From Prorocentrum cordatum (taxonomy: Eukaryota; Sar; Dinophyceae; Prorocentrales; Prorocentraceae): 64,000 nt of DNA. Position 1 is the stretch's first letter. Each line of letters begins with the position of its first letter. Shown here in pieces: positions 31,036-44,277 of the stretch. The stretch spans positions 158,501-222,500 of the forward strand of contig CAUYUJ010015265.1 in NCBI GenBank assembly GCA_963575745.1, read 5' to 3'. The notes under the pieces are model-generated. The model saw only the letters and a list, made by a program, of their open reading frames with translations, was not told where the DNA came from and made no database searches. The position numbers and the translations under genes are program-made.

Positions 31036-32965
31036 GTCTACATATAGACATACTTATGTTTATATATTTGTATGTATGTATCCCTAAGACCTTTGACGTA
31101 TTTTGGCCTCATCGGGGCGTCTTGGGGGGGGCTCCGAGGGCAACATGGAGGGCAACCAAAGAGATTGGACGACGACGTCCAGAAGCTTCTCCACGGCTTG
31201 AATTGGCAGTGGCGCGGCACCGACGCCGTGCAGGACCAGATTTAGGCAGCGACCGAACTAAGTCAAAACGAACACGATAGCTCGAACGGCTTGCGATGGT
31301 CATCAGCCGCGGGGGGCACTGAATGGTGGTTACGACGTGATTCCGCCTACGTGTTGCGTTTTTGAGGGCACGGTCTTCACGCCACGCCTCATTGGGCACG
31401 GGCGGGCTCCCCGAGGGCGCGGGCACGACTCTAGCGTTTGCTTCGGTTCGCGTTGCTTCCTCTCGTCGTTTCGGCCCTGTCGCTGCCTTTTCAGTGGCTT
31501 GGTCCAGCTCTTTCGGCCCGGGTCTTTTTGCAGGGTGTTCTCGCCGCCCGTTCGAGGTACACTGCCAGGATGCTGGGCTGGGGCTCTTGGAGTTGTGACC
31601 ACTTCTTTGTCGTGACCGTGGTTGTCCCACAGGGAGTGGGGACCCCCTATCTTCTGGGGCTGCAGTGTTGCGAGAGGGAGCGCCGTCCAGAGGCGCGTGC
31701 TGCGCGCGCCCGCGTCCACGGCGAGCCGCGATGAGTTGTGGCGCGACGCGTGCGGCGGGTGCGTCCACGCGCTCGTGCACGCACCCATTTCTGGCCCTGC
31801 GCCCGCGTCCGCGCGTACACCTCGTGCCCACAACCAGGGAACCTACGCCCGTGTGAATGACGACGCCCGCGTCCACGTCTGCGTGCGCATCATCATCCAT
31901 ATCGTTTTTCACTCACATCTGGATGCGCATCCGCCACATGTAACTCGCGTATATCTCCCATTGGCAGCCATGTGCGCAGTTCCACAGCGCAAACAATAGG
32001 GGCGAGAGCGGGGCAAGCGAAGAGGAGAGACGGATGAGGGAGACGGTGGCAGCGATGTCACTCGCACACGCACGTGCACACGTACACGTAGTTTTGTTCC
32101 AGTCAGACGTCTGCTGGGGCCAGCCGAGGTGGTGATGCTGCGGGAGCTGCTCGAGGTCACTTTTTTGGGACAACCAACGTTCACCCAAGTCAGTCTTATC
32201 AGCGTTGCCGCGGTCGAGTCGCTGTCGCCTGCAGGGCCGTCTTTCGATCATCTGTGCCTTGGAGGACGGGGAACCGTGGCCAAGCCAAGGGGCACAGAGC
32301 TTCCCAGTGCTGGTTCGGGGTATCCCCTCCTATGAGCCTGCCCAGCCGAGCCTGGACCGCCCCCCCCTCCTCTTTGGTCCGGCTAGGGCTCCCCCTCTTT
32401 TGCGACAGGCTCGCGTCGCGCCGCTGCGGGCTTCACGGTGTAGCGCCGCCAGCGGCCCAGACTTAGCCGACTGTGCACGATGTGGCGATCGTTTCGAGGG
32501 ATACACGCGGTGTCAGAACCAGTTCCTCCGTGGTCGTCCTGACACGAGTTTTAGCTGCGCATCTCACGGCGAGAAGGTTGGCCCTGGATTCCCCCCCAAG
32601 AAGAAACGCAGCCACGCCCAAATCGTCCCCCCGCCTTGGTCAGGTCGGGTTACTCTTTCCTCCTTCGTCAGAAGAGCAAGAAGTAATGATACTTTCCAGG
32701 CTCTCCAAGCTAGAAGATCTCGCTTCGCGGATAGTTACCTTTTAGAGGTAATCTCGTCTGATAGCTTCCGAGCTTTCCAGGCTTTCCTGTTATCCCGCGC
32801 GGCCAGGGACGAATGGCCGAGGGCCGCTGGAAACTCCGGAGCTCCCGAGGCGTCTCCTGAGCCAGCCGTACCATGCCCCATTGCGAAGGCCTCGCGGCAG
32901 GTGCCGCCGACCCTGAAGGGGACGACGGGGCGGCGGCGGCGACGACGACGTCGCTGATGTGGGTT
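31036..32965. other. GC-rich stretch with one long unrecognised frame
   Basis: It begins with a short CTTGGGG piece (31110-31160). The longest forward frame (32205-32957) has a Cys pair phrase (DLADCARCGDRFEGYTRCQN) and KKKRS basic runs, but also a low-complexity start and a CGGCGACGACGA-driven poly-Arg end. I do not assign a gene. Minus-strand frames overlap it and carry no motif. Confidence 0.35.
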
Positions 32966-32969
32966 AGTC

Positions 32970-33425
32970 CTCAGGGATGCTTCTTGGGGTCTCTTGGGGC
33001 AGCTGTCGGGGGCCTCCGAGGGACAGTTTTCGAGCCTCTCGGGAGCCTCTCAGGAGCCTCTTGGGGGCCTCTTGGAGCTTCCCGGGGCCGTCTTGGGGGC
33101 CTCCTGGGCCGTCTTGGCGTGATCTTGGATGTCTCTTGGGCCCTCTTGGATCTTGGAGCGTCGGGAAGCAGAAAAGCCAGAACGCCCAAATCTGTCCAAC
33201 ACCAAGGGAAAATCAATGAAGTTTGCCTCGGTGGGCCCTCGTGGGAGTGCTCTTGGAGGCCTCTTGGGGCGTCTTGAAGCCTTCATGGGCTGTCTAGAGG
33301 CTATCTTAGGTGTCTTGGACCGATCGTTCGGCGATTCGGTGCCCTTTGGACCGTCTTGGGGGTTTCTTGGGGCACTCTTGGCCCGCCTTGGGGCTTTCCG
33401 GTGCTTCAGGACCCCCCTGGGGGGT
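32970..33425 (+). repeat. CTTGGGG-family repeat, copy 2
   Basis: Degenerate GCCTCTTGGGG units surround the core TCTTGGAGCGTCGGGAAGCA, GAAAAGCCAGAACGCCC and AAAATCAATGAAG (33150-33225). Confidence 0.8.
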
Positions 33426-33699
33426 GGTATTCTGACCCAGGATCCCCCCCGCTACCCTCCCTGGGGACCCCCTCCCGGGACCCCCCCCTCCCTCCAGCGG
33501 GGAAGGGATCAAAGGGAAGGGCTTTCTTTTGACTCAACTACGACGTTCTTCAATTTCTTTGTTAGTGAATCCCACCAGCCCTCTGGGCGTCGGTGGTTTA
33601 GAGCGTTTTCTCTTCCACCCCTCCTTCTTCCCTTTCGGGGAGGGGTTTACCCCTCCCCCTCCCCCCTCCCCATGTCGTCAGGGCGTCCAAAACGGCCTC
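33426..33699. other. Pyrimidine-rich spacer
   Basis: C-rich and TCC-rich sequence with no motif. Confidence 0.4.
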
Positions 33700-34365
33700 G
33701 GCGAGGAAGCCCAAATCATTGATTTTACTAAGGAGTTTTGGCCCCATTTTGGCCTCCTGGGGAGGGGGACCCTAATTGACGCTCCCCTCTTGTTTGATCG
33801 ATCTCCTCCAAGATGGCCCCAAGAAGCGCCCAGGAGGCCCCAAGAGGTCCCAAGATGGCCCCAAGATGGCCCCAAGAAGCCCCCAAGAGGCCCCCAGGAG
33901 GCCCCCAAGAGGCCCCCAAGAGGCCCCTAAGAGACCCCCCAGAGGCACCCAAGATGCTCCAAGTTATTTGTTTTATTATGGTTTTGGCCCCATTTTGGCC
34001 TCCTGGGGAGGGGGACGCTCATTAATGCTCCACTCTTGTTTGATCGATCTCCTCCAAGATGGCCCCAAGAAGCGCCCAGAAGGCCCCAAGAGGTCCCAAG
34101 ATGGCCCCAAGATGGCCCCAAGAGGCCCCCAAGAGGCCCCCAGGAGGCCCCCAAGAGACCCCCAAGTGGCTCCAAGAGACCCCCCAGAGGCACCCAAGAT
34201 GCTCCAAGAGGCCTCGGCGAGAATGCCAAATCATTGATTTCACGAAGGTTTTAGCCACATGTTGGCCTCTTGGGGGGGGAGCACTGGCTAAGATGACTCC
34301 AAGAGCGCCTGGGGGAGCCCAAGATGGCCTCCAAGATGGCTCAAGATATCCCAAGATGTCTCATA
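33700..34365 (-). repeat. CTTGGGG family, inverted, in a 246-bp tandem repeat
   Basis: CCAAGAGGCCCC units lie in reverse orientation to copies 1, 2 and 3. Two full units 246 bp apart contain GTTTGATCGATCTCCTCCAA (33792 and 34038), preceded by GGCCCCATTTTGGCCTCCTG; a third, partial unit starts near 34220. The AAATCATTGATTT core is shared with the plus-strand copies. Confidence 0.8.
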
Positions 34366-34481
34366 ATGGCTTCCTTTGTGTGCTGCCCACTTCCCTGATC
34401 CAGGCAATTCCTCGGGGCATCGTTTCTGGATGGGCTGGTGGGGATTCGCGAAGCGTCAACAAGTTCCTTCGGGCTGACAAA

Positions 34482-34683
<202 letters not shown>

Positions 34684-35099
34684 GCAAAGCGTCTCACACG
34701 CGCCGAACGCCGAACGGTCGGTGGATTTCTGTGTTTGTGTGTGTGTGTGTGTGTGTTCAGCGGCGCACTTTGGGCACCAAGCGGTGCCGCCTGCGCCGCT
34801 TGCCGCCTAGGGGTCCGCCGCGAAGCTCTGTAGGATAGAGTCTGTAGTTGAGTTTTCGAAGGATTATTCGTTCCCCCCCCTTCGATGCCCATTGTTGTTT
34901 CAATTAAAGTGCTCCTCCTGGGGATCGCACCTAGTTTTTTTTACAAGGGAAGTTCTTGGGCCTCAGAGTGTGTTGCTGCGTCCCGATCTACGTGCCATTC
35001 AGCACGTATATCCTGAACCCTCAGAACCCGCCCTCTTCGTCTTTGAGGGTATACCTTGCCTACCTGTCGCGTGTAGTGGGCTCTGCCCCTAAAACAGGG

Positions 35100-35690
35100 C
35101 AAGGAGAGGAGGAGTGAAGAGACAGGGGGGAGGGATAATGATGGAGCACGTGAGAGATTTGCAGGATGAGGGTTAGGAGCAGGAGCGCAAGCGGCAGAAC
35201 CAGACGGGCGTGTGGGGCGGGCGGGCCCTAACGGGCAGGTCGGGCAGGCGGGCCCGGACGGCCAGGTCGAGCGGCCGGGTCGCTAAATCGTCAATCCAAC
35301 ACGGAGGACGTTTCGAGCGATAGCGCGATTTCCAAATAGATCGCCAGGCAATCCAGGGCGAGAGCGTGATTCGTGAGTCTTGGGGGCACGGCGTGAGGAA
35401 GCGCCACGCGAGAGGGAGAAGGATGGAGCACGAGAGAAATTAGCAGGAGGGGGGGCTAGGATCAGAAAACACGTGGCAGACCCAGACGGGCAGATCGGGC
35501 GGGCAGACCCTGGCGGGCGGGTCGGGAAGGCGGGCCCAGGCGACCAGGTCGAGCAGGCGGGTTGCTGAAGCGTGAATCCTGCATGAATCTTGAGGAAATC
35601 TCCAGCGATAGCGCGATTCCCAAGTAAAGCATGCGAAAAAGCCAAAGCGACAGCGACATCCTAAGTGTCGAGGGCGCGCTGTTTGAATTA
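35100..35690 (-). repeat. Inverted block within the macrosatellite
   Basis: This block carries reverse complements of module-2 and neighbouring text, for example GGGCAGGTCGGGCAGGCGGG and AGGATGGAGCACGAGAG. The forward forms (CGACCCGTCCGCTCGA, CTCTCGTGCTCCATCC) occur at 35984-36150 and 36720-36870. The head at 34896 and everything after about 35700 are in forward orientation. Confidence 0.7.
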
Positions 35691-37777
35691 ATTGCAAGGA
35701 AGTCCCACGCGGGAGCGCGATTCTTGCATATATATGTATATATATATGTATTGTGAGGAAATCCCGCGCGAACTCGCGATTTGGAGTGAACTGTGTGGAG
35801 GTATCAGGCGGGAACCGTTTCATAATGTACGCAGGAATCGCGCTCTTGCGGGTCCTTGCAATTTATTGCGGCGCCGTGCCCCCCAAACTCACTAATTACC
35901 CTCTCGCTTTGCAATTCCTGACGATTCAAGTGGGAATCGCGCTAACGCTCCAAACGTCCTTGCAATTCATGTTGGATTGTCGCTTCAGCGACCCGTCCGC
36001 TCGATCTGGCCGTCTTGGCCTGCCCGCCCGATCTGCCCGTTACGGTCCGCCCGCCCGACCCGCCCGTCTTTGTTAGCCGCTTGTGCTCTTGCTTCTCCAC
36101 CCCCTCTTGCAAATTTCTCTCGTGCTCCATCCTTCTCCCTCCCTGGTGTTTCTTGCCCCTTCTTTTCTCCTGTTTCACGGGTTGCGCCAACTACACGTGG
36201 CAATTAAGCACGGTACACCCCCAAGGGGGGTACGATCGAATACGAAGAGGGCGGGTACCGAGGGTTAGGGATAGTCGTGCTGAATGACACACGAGCCAAG
36301 AAGAATGAACCGTTTCATTAATGAGGGAACTCACATTCTGCAGTATTCATTATTGTTGATCCCCCCACCGGTGCACATGGTATTTTTTCAATCGAAGTGC
36401 CCCCCTTTGGGCTCGCATTTTTCATTAAAACATACAATCAGGGAAAGTCTTCCTGCTCCAACTGTGCTCTTAACCCCCCTGGCTACAACAAGAACGGCTC
36501 CCGCTGGATACTTCTTCTCGATTTATGCAGAAATCGCGCTGTCGCGCGGGACGTCCTCACAATTTATGCAGGAATCGTGTTCTCGCGTGGGACTTCCTTG
36601 CAATTTATTCAGAGGCCGCGCGCTCGACATTCAGGAATTACGCTCTCGCTTCGGCCTTTATTGCGATATTCTTTGGAATCGCGCTATCGCTGGAGATTTC
36701 CTCATGCAGGACTCACGCTTCAGCAACCCGCCTGCTCGACCTGGCCGCCTGGGCTCGGTTTCCCGACTCGCCTCTTTGGGTCTGCCCGCCCGATTGGCCC
36801 GCCTGGATCTGCCACGTGTTTTTCTGCTCCCAGCCCCCATCCTGCTACTTACTCTCGTGCTCCATCCTCCTCCCTCCCCCTCGTCCCTTCCTTCCATCCG
36901 TCCTCCATTCCCTTGCGTTAATTAGGGGCTTCACGAAGTACACGTAGCAGGCAAGAACGATATACCCCTAAGGGGGGTACGATCGAAGACGAAGAGGGCG
37001 GGTATCGAGGGTTTGGGATTTACGTGTTGAACGGCACGCAAGCAGATAAGAGCGAATCGTCTTAAAATTATCGTTGTTGTTGTTGTAGTTGTTGAACTTT
37101 CGTTTCTGAAGAATAGTAACTGTTGATCTCCCCTCACCGGTGCATGGTGTTGTTTCTCAATCACAGTGTGCCCCTCGCCGCTCGCATGTTTTTTGACAAG
37201 GCAAGTTTTGATGCTCAAACTGCGCCCCTGGCCCCCGGGTTACAACAACAACGGCTCCCGGCTGAGACTTCCTTACAATTTAGCCAGGACTCCCGCTTCC
37301 GCTCGAGTTTTCCTTGCATTTTATTCAGGAATCGCGCTCTCGCTTGGGACCTCCTTACAATTTATTCAGGAATCGCTCTCCTGGCGCTCTGGAGTAACTC
37401 TCTCGCTGGAGACTTGCTTGCAATTTACTGAGGAATAGCGCCCTTGCGTTGGAACTTCTTGCAATTTGCTGAAGCGCCGCGCTCCCGACACCCAGGCACC
37501 CAGGAATCGCGCCCGTTGTGGCCCCATGTGCATGCCCTTCGTGGCCCCGCTGTCGCCGTTTGTGGCCCCCTCACTGTCCTACGTGGCCCAGTTGCTACCC
37601 TCAGTGGCCCCATCGTTGCCTTCTGTGGCCCCGCATTATCTGCCCTTCGTGGCCCCCGCTCGTTCGCGCTCTTCGTGGCCCCATACGCATTCCCTTCGTG
37701 TCCCCGCTGTCGCCCTTCGTGGCCTACGTCGTGTTCTTCGTGGCCCTGCTGTGGTTCTCTCTCGCTCTCGCTTTCGC

Positions 37778-37809
<32 letters not shown>

Positions 37810-37814
37810 TTCGA

Positions 37815-37856
<42 letters not shown>

Positions 37857-38809
37857 AGTCGATTCCTTGTCCGTCCCTCTTGGGGTCGGGTTGACGGTCC
37901 GCGGCAGCCCCGCCGATGAGCGCTGCCGCTGGCCAGGCCGACGGTCCGCGGCCGCCCCGCCGCTTGCCAGGGCCCAGCCTGCAGGGAAGAAAGGTCTACC
38001 CCCCAAAAGGGGGTCGATCGAACACGAAGAGGACGGGTATCGAGGGTTTGGAAAACACGCGTTAACGGACACTCGAGCAGATAAGAGCCAACAGTCTAAA
38101 AATGATTGTTGTTGTTGTGTTTGTTGCTGTTGTTGTTGTTGCTGCTGCTGTTGCTGTCATTGTTGATTCCCCCCACCGGCACATCTTGTTTTTCAATCAA
38201 AGTGTGCCATCGACGCTCGCACCTCGTTTTTTGACAGGGAAAGTCTTGATGCTCAAACTAGGCCCTTTGCCCCCGGGTTACAACAACAACGGCTCCCGGC
38301 TGAGACTTCCTCACAATTTAGCCAGGACCCCCGCTCCCGCCCGAGACTTCCTCGCATTTTATTCAGGAATCGCGCTCTCGCTTGGGATTTCCTTACAATT
38401 TATTCAGGAATCGGTCTCCTGGCGCTCTGGAGTGGCGCTCTCGCTGGAGATTTGCTTGCAACTTACTGAAGGATAGCCTTGCGTTGGATTTGCAATTTGC
38501 CCAAGCGCCGCGCTCCCGACACCCAGGCACCCAGGAATCGCGCCCATTGTGGCCCCATGTGCATGCCCTTCGTGGCCCCGCTGTCGCCATTTGTGTCCCC
38601 CTCACTGTCCTACGTGGCCCAGTTGCTACCCTCAGTGGCCCCATAGTTGCCTTCTGTGGCCCCGTATCATCTGTACTTTGTGGCCCCCGCTCGTTCGCGC
38701 TCTTCGTGGCCCCATACGCATTCCCTTCGTGTCCCCGCTGTCGCCCTTCGTGGCCTACGTCGTGTTCTTCGTGGCCCTGCTGTGGTTCTCTCTCGCTCTC
38801 GCTTTCGCT

Positions 38810-38849
<40 letters not shown>

Positions 38850-38854
38850 TTCGA

Positions 38855-38890
<36 letters not shown>

Positions 38891-39329
38891 GGTCGGTCCC
38901 CTGTCCGTCCCTCTTGGGGTCGGGTTGACGGTTCGCGGCCGCCCCGCCGATCAGCGCTGCCGCTGGCCAGGCCGACGGTCCGCGGCCGCCCCGCCGCTTG
39001 CCGGGGCCCGGCTTGCAGGGAAGAAATGTATAACCCCCCAAAAGGGGCTCGATCGAAGACGAAGAGTCTGGGGATCGAGGGTTTGGGAAATACGAGTTAT
39101 TGGACACTCGATCATATAAGGGCGGACAGTCTTAAAATTGAATCGCTTCGCTCATTCCGCCGGCCCGTGATATGGCATCGCTGGTTTTTGTCTGTGTGTT
39201 CGTTGCCCATGTTGCGCTCTTGGGGGCGGGTGTCGTTCGGACGCGTTGCGTGGGGAGTTTTGATGGTGAAGCAGTTCCCTGGGGGTCGTCTCTCGATGGG
39301 GCGAAATAGAGTCGTCGTCAAGATGCTTC

Positions 39330-39975
39330 TTTGGGGGGCCTCTTGGGGTCTGTTGAGAGGCCGTTCGGGGGCGCCTGGGAGACATGTTTGAAGCCTTCTG
39401 GGGCTTCTTTTGGGCCTCCTGGGAGTCTCCTGGGGCCTCTTGGCGACATCTTGGGGCCTCTTGGAGGCCTCTTGGGGCCTCTTTGGGACCTCCTGGGCGC
39501 CTTCTGGGACGGAGGGCTCCATTTTTGAGTTCTCGGTATCCCTCCTGAGTCCCTCTTGGGCCCGTCTTGGGGCCTCTTGGTCCGTCTTGGGCGGCACTTG
39601 GGCCGTCTTGAGGGCTCTCTTGGGTCGTTTCGGCGCCGTCTTGGGAGCTTCGTGGGCCGTCTTGGAGCGGTCTTGGGGGCCTCTTGGGCCGTCTTGGAGC
39701 GTCCGGAAGCCGAAAAAGCCAGAACACAAAAAACATAGAAAAAACCAATGAAAATCAACGATTTTGGCCTCTTGGGGCTCTCTTCGGAGGCCTCTTGGAA
39801 GGCTCTTGGGGCGTCTTGGAGGCCTCTTGGGCTGTCTTGGGGGCCTTTTGGGCCGTCTTGGGGTCATCTTCGGCGTCTTCGAGCGCTCTTTGGGCGTCTC
39901 GGGGGCCTCTTGGGCAGTCTTGGGGGCCTCTTGGGGCACTCTGAGCGCGCTCTGGGGAGCCTGAGAGGCCGCACC
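39330..39975 (+). repeat. CTTGGGG-family repeat, copy 3, inside the macrosatellite
   Basis: About 640 bp of GCCTCTTGGGG units with the core CGTCTTGGAGCGTCCGGAAG, CCGAAAAAGCCAGAACAC and CCAATGAAAATCAACGATTT. It separates a hairpin tail (39028-39150) from the next head (40309), so it looks inserted into the array. Confidence 0.85.
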
Positions 39976-40200
39976 CAGAAGGAAAACCATCTCTGAGTAG
40001 ACTTGGTCGGGCGGCGGTCGGGCGGCGGTCGGGCGGCGACGGGCGGCGACCGGGCGTTGGTCGGGGTACTTTTCGCCGGGGGACCCCCAGGGGCCGCCCC
40101 GCGCGCGCGAACTAGAAATACTGTTAATACTGTTAACCAGTTACCGGAGATCTTAGCACGCCCTGGCCCGTTGGGCCGGCGAATTTATATTATTCTTGTT

Positions 40201-40205
40201 GTTGG

Positions 40206-40259
<54 letters not shown>

Positions 40260-40262
40260 ATT
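40201..40262. repeat. (GTT)n microsatellite
   Basis: A GTT run of about 60 bp at the end of one macrosatellite unit. Comparable runs lie at 42137-42230 (GTTGTC/GTTGTG), 42984-43020, 43781-43822, 45523-45598 and 47165-47190. Confidence 0.95.
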
Positions 40263-42141
40263 TGCTTTTGTTGTTGTTGAGCTCATTTCTGAAAAATAAC
40301 TATTGTTGATCCCCCCGTCCGGTGCACATTGTTTTTCGATTGAAGTGCCCTTCCCGGGGTTTGCATATTGTTTTTTATCAGGGAAAGTCTTGAGGGTCAA
40401 ACTGTGTCGTTGGCCCCCGGTTTACAACAACAACGGCTCCCGCTTGATACGTTTTCACAATTTATTGAAGAATCGCGCTCTCGCTTGGGACCTCCTTGCA
40501 ATTTACCACCGGATGGCGGCTTCCGCTTGATACTTCTTCACAATTGATTGAAGAATCGCGCTCTCGCTTGGGACGCCCTCGCAACTTACCACCGAATCGC
40601 GGCTCCCGCCTGATACTTCCTCGCAATTTATTCAGATGCCGCTCCTCGACACTCAGGAATCGCGCTCCCGCTACAGATTGCTTGGCGGTTCAAGCAGAAT
40701 TTACGCTTCAACGACCCGCCCGCTCGACCCGCCTGTCTGGGCCTGCCCGTCCGACCAGCCCGTTCGGGACTGCAGTCGCCGCTCGCTGCCCTTCGCCCGC
40801 CTTCGATGCCCCTTGCTGCCCGCACTGGTTCCGCGGTCGCCTTCGCTCGCTGCCCTTCGTGGCCCCGTTGCTGCCCGCAGTGCATAAGCATGCCTTGCGT
40901 GGCCCCGCTGTCGCCCTTCGTGGCCCCCTCTCTGCCCTTCGTGGCTTCGTTTCTGCCCTCAGCGGCCCCGTCGCTGCCCTCTGTGCCCCCGGATTAATTG
41001 TCCTTCGGGGCCCCCGCTCGTTCGCGCCATTCGTGGTCCCATAGCATGCGTTTCGTCGCCCCGCTGTCGCCAGTCGTGGCCCCCTGGCTGCCCTTCGTGG
41101 CCCACTTTCTGCGCTCAGTGGCCCCGGTGTCGCCCTCTCTGGCCCCATATATGTATGCCTTTCGTGGCCCCCGCTCGTTCGCGCCCGTCGTGGCCCCATA
41201 TGCATGCTCTTCGTGACCCCGCTGTCGCTCCTCGTGGCCCCCTTTCTGCCCTTCGTGGCTCCGTCGCTGCCCTCTGCGGCCCCCTATACGTGTGCCCTTC
41301 GAGGCCCCCGCTCGTTCGCGCCCGTCGTGGCCCGCGCCAACAACGACTCCCGTCTGATACTCCCTCACAGTTTATCGAAGAATCGCGCTTTCGCTTGGGA
41401 GGTCCTTGCGATTTACCGCCGAAGCGCGGCTCCCGCCTGATACTTCCTCACAGTTTGTTGGAGAATCGGGCTCTCGCTTTGGACTTCCGCATTTCTCCAA
41501 AACAATTCCCAGTCCCTCCTCCAGATTCCTCCGTGCGCCCCCCGCTCCTCCGCACTCCTCCCGGTTCCTCTTCTCCACTCCTTGCCGCTCCTCCTCCTGA
41601 GACCCTACTCTTGTCCATTCCATCCCAATCCACTCTAGATCCCCGCGTTCCTGTCGACACGGCTGCAGTTCTCATTGCACTTCCGCCCCACTCTCCCAAC
41701 ATCCCGCTCCTTTTCAGGGTTCCACGAATTTTTTTTGACACCAATTCGCAGCTGTACGTCCCCCCGTGGGGGTATCCACGATATGTTCTTTCAAGGGGGT
41801 GGTACGTGGCGCTGTTGATGGCGCGACCCATGGCGAAACTTATTGTTACCCTGTGTTGGAGTTGCTGGCGCAAGCCATGGCGCAAGCTGAATCGCCACTC
41901 GCAGCGCCCACCATCGTCCTCCCTCCTTCTTGCCCGTCCCTTCCCTTCCTCCGATCCCTTCGTTCTCATTCTTCCTCGTTATCCTTTGCCCTTCCTTTTC
42001 AAGGGCTTCACCAGCCACACGTGGCAGGGAATGAATGATATACCCCCCAGAGGGGGGTGCGATCGAATACGAAGAGGGCGGGTGTCCAAGGTTTGGGATA
42101 TGCATATTAAATGACACGCGAACAGTCTTGAATTTATTGTA

Positions 42142-42194
<53 letters not shown>

Positions 42195-42240
42195 GGTTGT
42201 GGTTGTGGTTGTGGTTGTGGTTGTTGTTGAACATTATTTA

Positions 42241-42989
42241 TTCTAAAGAATAATTATTGTTGGGCCCCCTGGTGCGCGCCCCCCCTTGCGCCGCCTAGGC
42301 CGCAGCTACATTTTCATCATTTTCGTGAGGAAGCCTAAGAAAAGAGGGTGTGCACAGGATCCGGTTGTTTTGTTGTAATCCGCTTTCCCTTGCAAAAAAC
42401 AATAGAAAATGACATTTCTTGTTCTAATATAATCAAATTTCAAGAATCCCTTGCAAAAAATAAGGTAAAGTGGACATTCGCGCGCGCAAGACGAAATCCT
42501 TCCAAAACCTTAGTGTTCGCAGCGATTTTAACATAAAAACATCAAAAAACCAATGGTTTTTCAACAAAAAATGTCAAAATCTCATCCCGCGCGCTCTTGC
42601 GGATTCGTAGGAAACCCAACACTTTTTAAACATTTCTGTCAAACGGGCTTTTGCGAGCAACTTTTTCGAACTTCTGCGACAACGGTTGCGCACCTGCCAG
42701 GGCCATCATCCCTGTCAAATAATACCATGCGGGACACATTCGTTTTTTCTTCGCGCGCGCACGCCGTCGTCGTCGGCCGCGGGGCCCTGAATAGTAGCCA
42801 CGGTCGTCCGCATGCCACGAAGTGAAGTGTCCGAACGTCATAGGGCGGGAAGCTGGGTGTGGGTGGTGGCGAAGAGTCGTTTGGAAATTTGGTAGAGCTT
42901 GAACCGGCCCCCCCACAAAGTGGGGGTATTGCCCGCCTCCTATGAAAACCCTGGCACTGGTGAGAACGGAGTGTCCCCACGTGCTAGTA

Positions 42990-43020
<31 letters not shown>

Positions 43021-43031
43021 AACATTATTTA
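42241..43031. repeat. 791-bp tandem duplication, copy 1
   Basis: Nearly identical to 43032-43822, with only a few single-base differences and one-base indels. It opens with the palindrome TTATTCTAAAGAATAA (from 42238), is AT-richer in the middle, contains a CCCCCAC-AAA-GTGGGGG hairpin (about 42909-42927), and ends with a GTT run. Identical frames on both strands in the two copies are by-products of the duplication. Confidence 0.95.
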
Positions 43032-43780
43032 TTCTAAAGAATAATTATTGTTGGGCCCCCTGGTGCGCGCCCCCCCTGCGCCGCCTAGGCCGCAGCTACA
43101 TTTTCATCATTTTCGTGAGGAAGCCTCAGAAAAGAGGGTGTGTACAGGATCCGGTTGTTTTGTTGTAATCCGCTTTCCCTTGCAAAAAACAATAGAAAAT
43201 GACATTTCTTGTTCTAATATAATCAAATTTCAAGAATCCCTTGCAAAAAATAAGGTAAAGTGGACATTCGCGCGCGCAAGACGAAATCCTTCCAAAACCT
43301 TAGTGTTCGCAGCGATTTTAACATAAAAACATCAAAAAACCAATGGTTTTTCAACAAAAAATTGTCAAAATCTCATCCCGCGCGCTCTTGCGGATTCGTA
43401 GGAAACCCAACACTTTTTAAACATTTCTGTCAAACGGGCTTTTGCGAGCAACTTTTTCGAACTTCTGCGACAACGGTTGCGCACCTGCCAGGGCCATCAT
43501 CCCTGTCAAATAATACCATGCGGGACACATTCGTTTTTTCTTCGCGCGCGCACGCCGTCGTCGTCGGCCGCGGGGCCCTGAATAGTAGCCACGGTCGTCC
43601 GCATGCCACGAAGTGAAGTGTCCGAACGTCATAGGGCGGGAAGCTGGGTGTGGGTGGTGGCGAAGAGTCGTTTGGAAATTTGGTAGAGCTTGAACCGGCC
43701 CCCCCACAAAGTGGGGGTATTGCCCGCCTCCTATGAAAACCCTGGCACTGGTGAGAACGGAGTGTCCCCACGTGCTAGTA

Positions 43781-43822
<42 letters not shown>
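43032..43822. repeat. 791-bp tandem duplication, copy 2
   Basis: The second copy of 42241-43031. Differences noted are one base fewer in the C-run near 43070, one extra T near 43363, and a longer terminal GTT run. Confidence 0.95.
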
Positions 43823-44277
43823 GAACTCTCATTCTTGAGTAATTATTGTTGATCCCCCCACTGGTGCATATTGATTTTTCCAATTGAAGTGCCCCCCCCC
43901 GGCGCTCGCCTTCTGTTTTTTGTCAAAGAAAGTCTTCCTGCTCAAAGTGGCCCCCTGCCCCCCAGACTACAACAAAAACGGCTCCCGCTTGAGACTTCCG
44001 CACAATCTAGCCAGGACCCCCGCTCCCGCCGGAGACTTCATCGCATTTTATTCCGGAATCGCGCTCTCGCATGGGACTTCCTTACAATTTATTCAGGAAT
44101 CGCTCTCCCGGCGCTGTGGAGTCGCGCTTTCGTTGGAGACTTGCTTGCAATTTACAATAGAATAGCGCCCTTGCGTTGGACTTTCTTGCAATTTGCTCAA
44201 GCGCCGCGCTTCCGACACCCAGGCACCCAGGAGTCGCGCTCACGCTTAGGATTCCCTCGCAGATTACCTAGGATCTC

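Noticed and set aside
32205-32957. A 250-codon forward frame with a Cys pair
   Set aside because: There is no recognisable domain, low-complexity ends, and overlapping frames of similar length; support was too weak to call a gene.
42348-43771. Pairs of identical 60-118-codon frames in the 791-bp duplicates as conserved genes
   Set aside because: Identity extends equally over non-coding parts and both strands, so it reflects recent duplication rather than selection.
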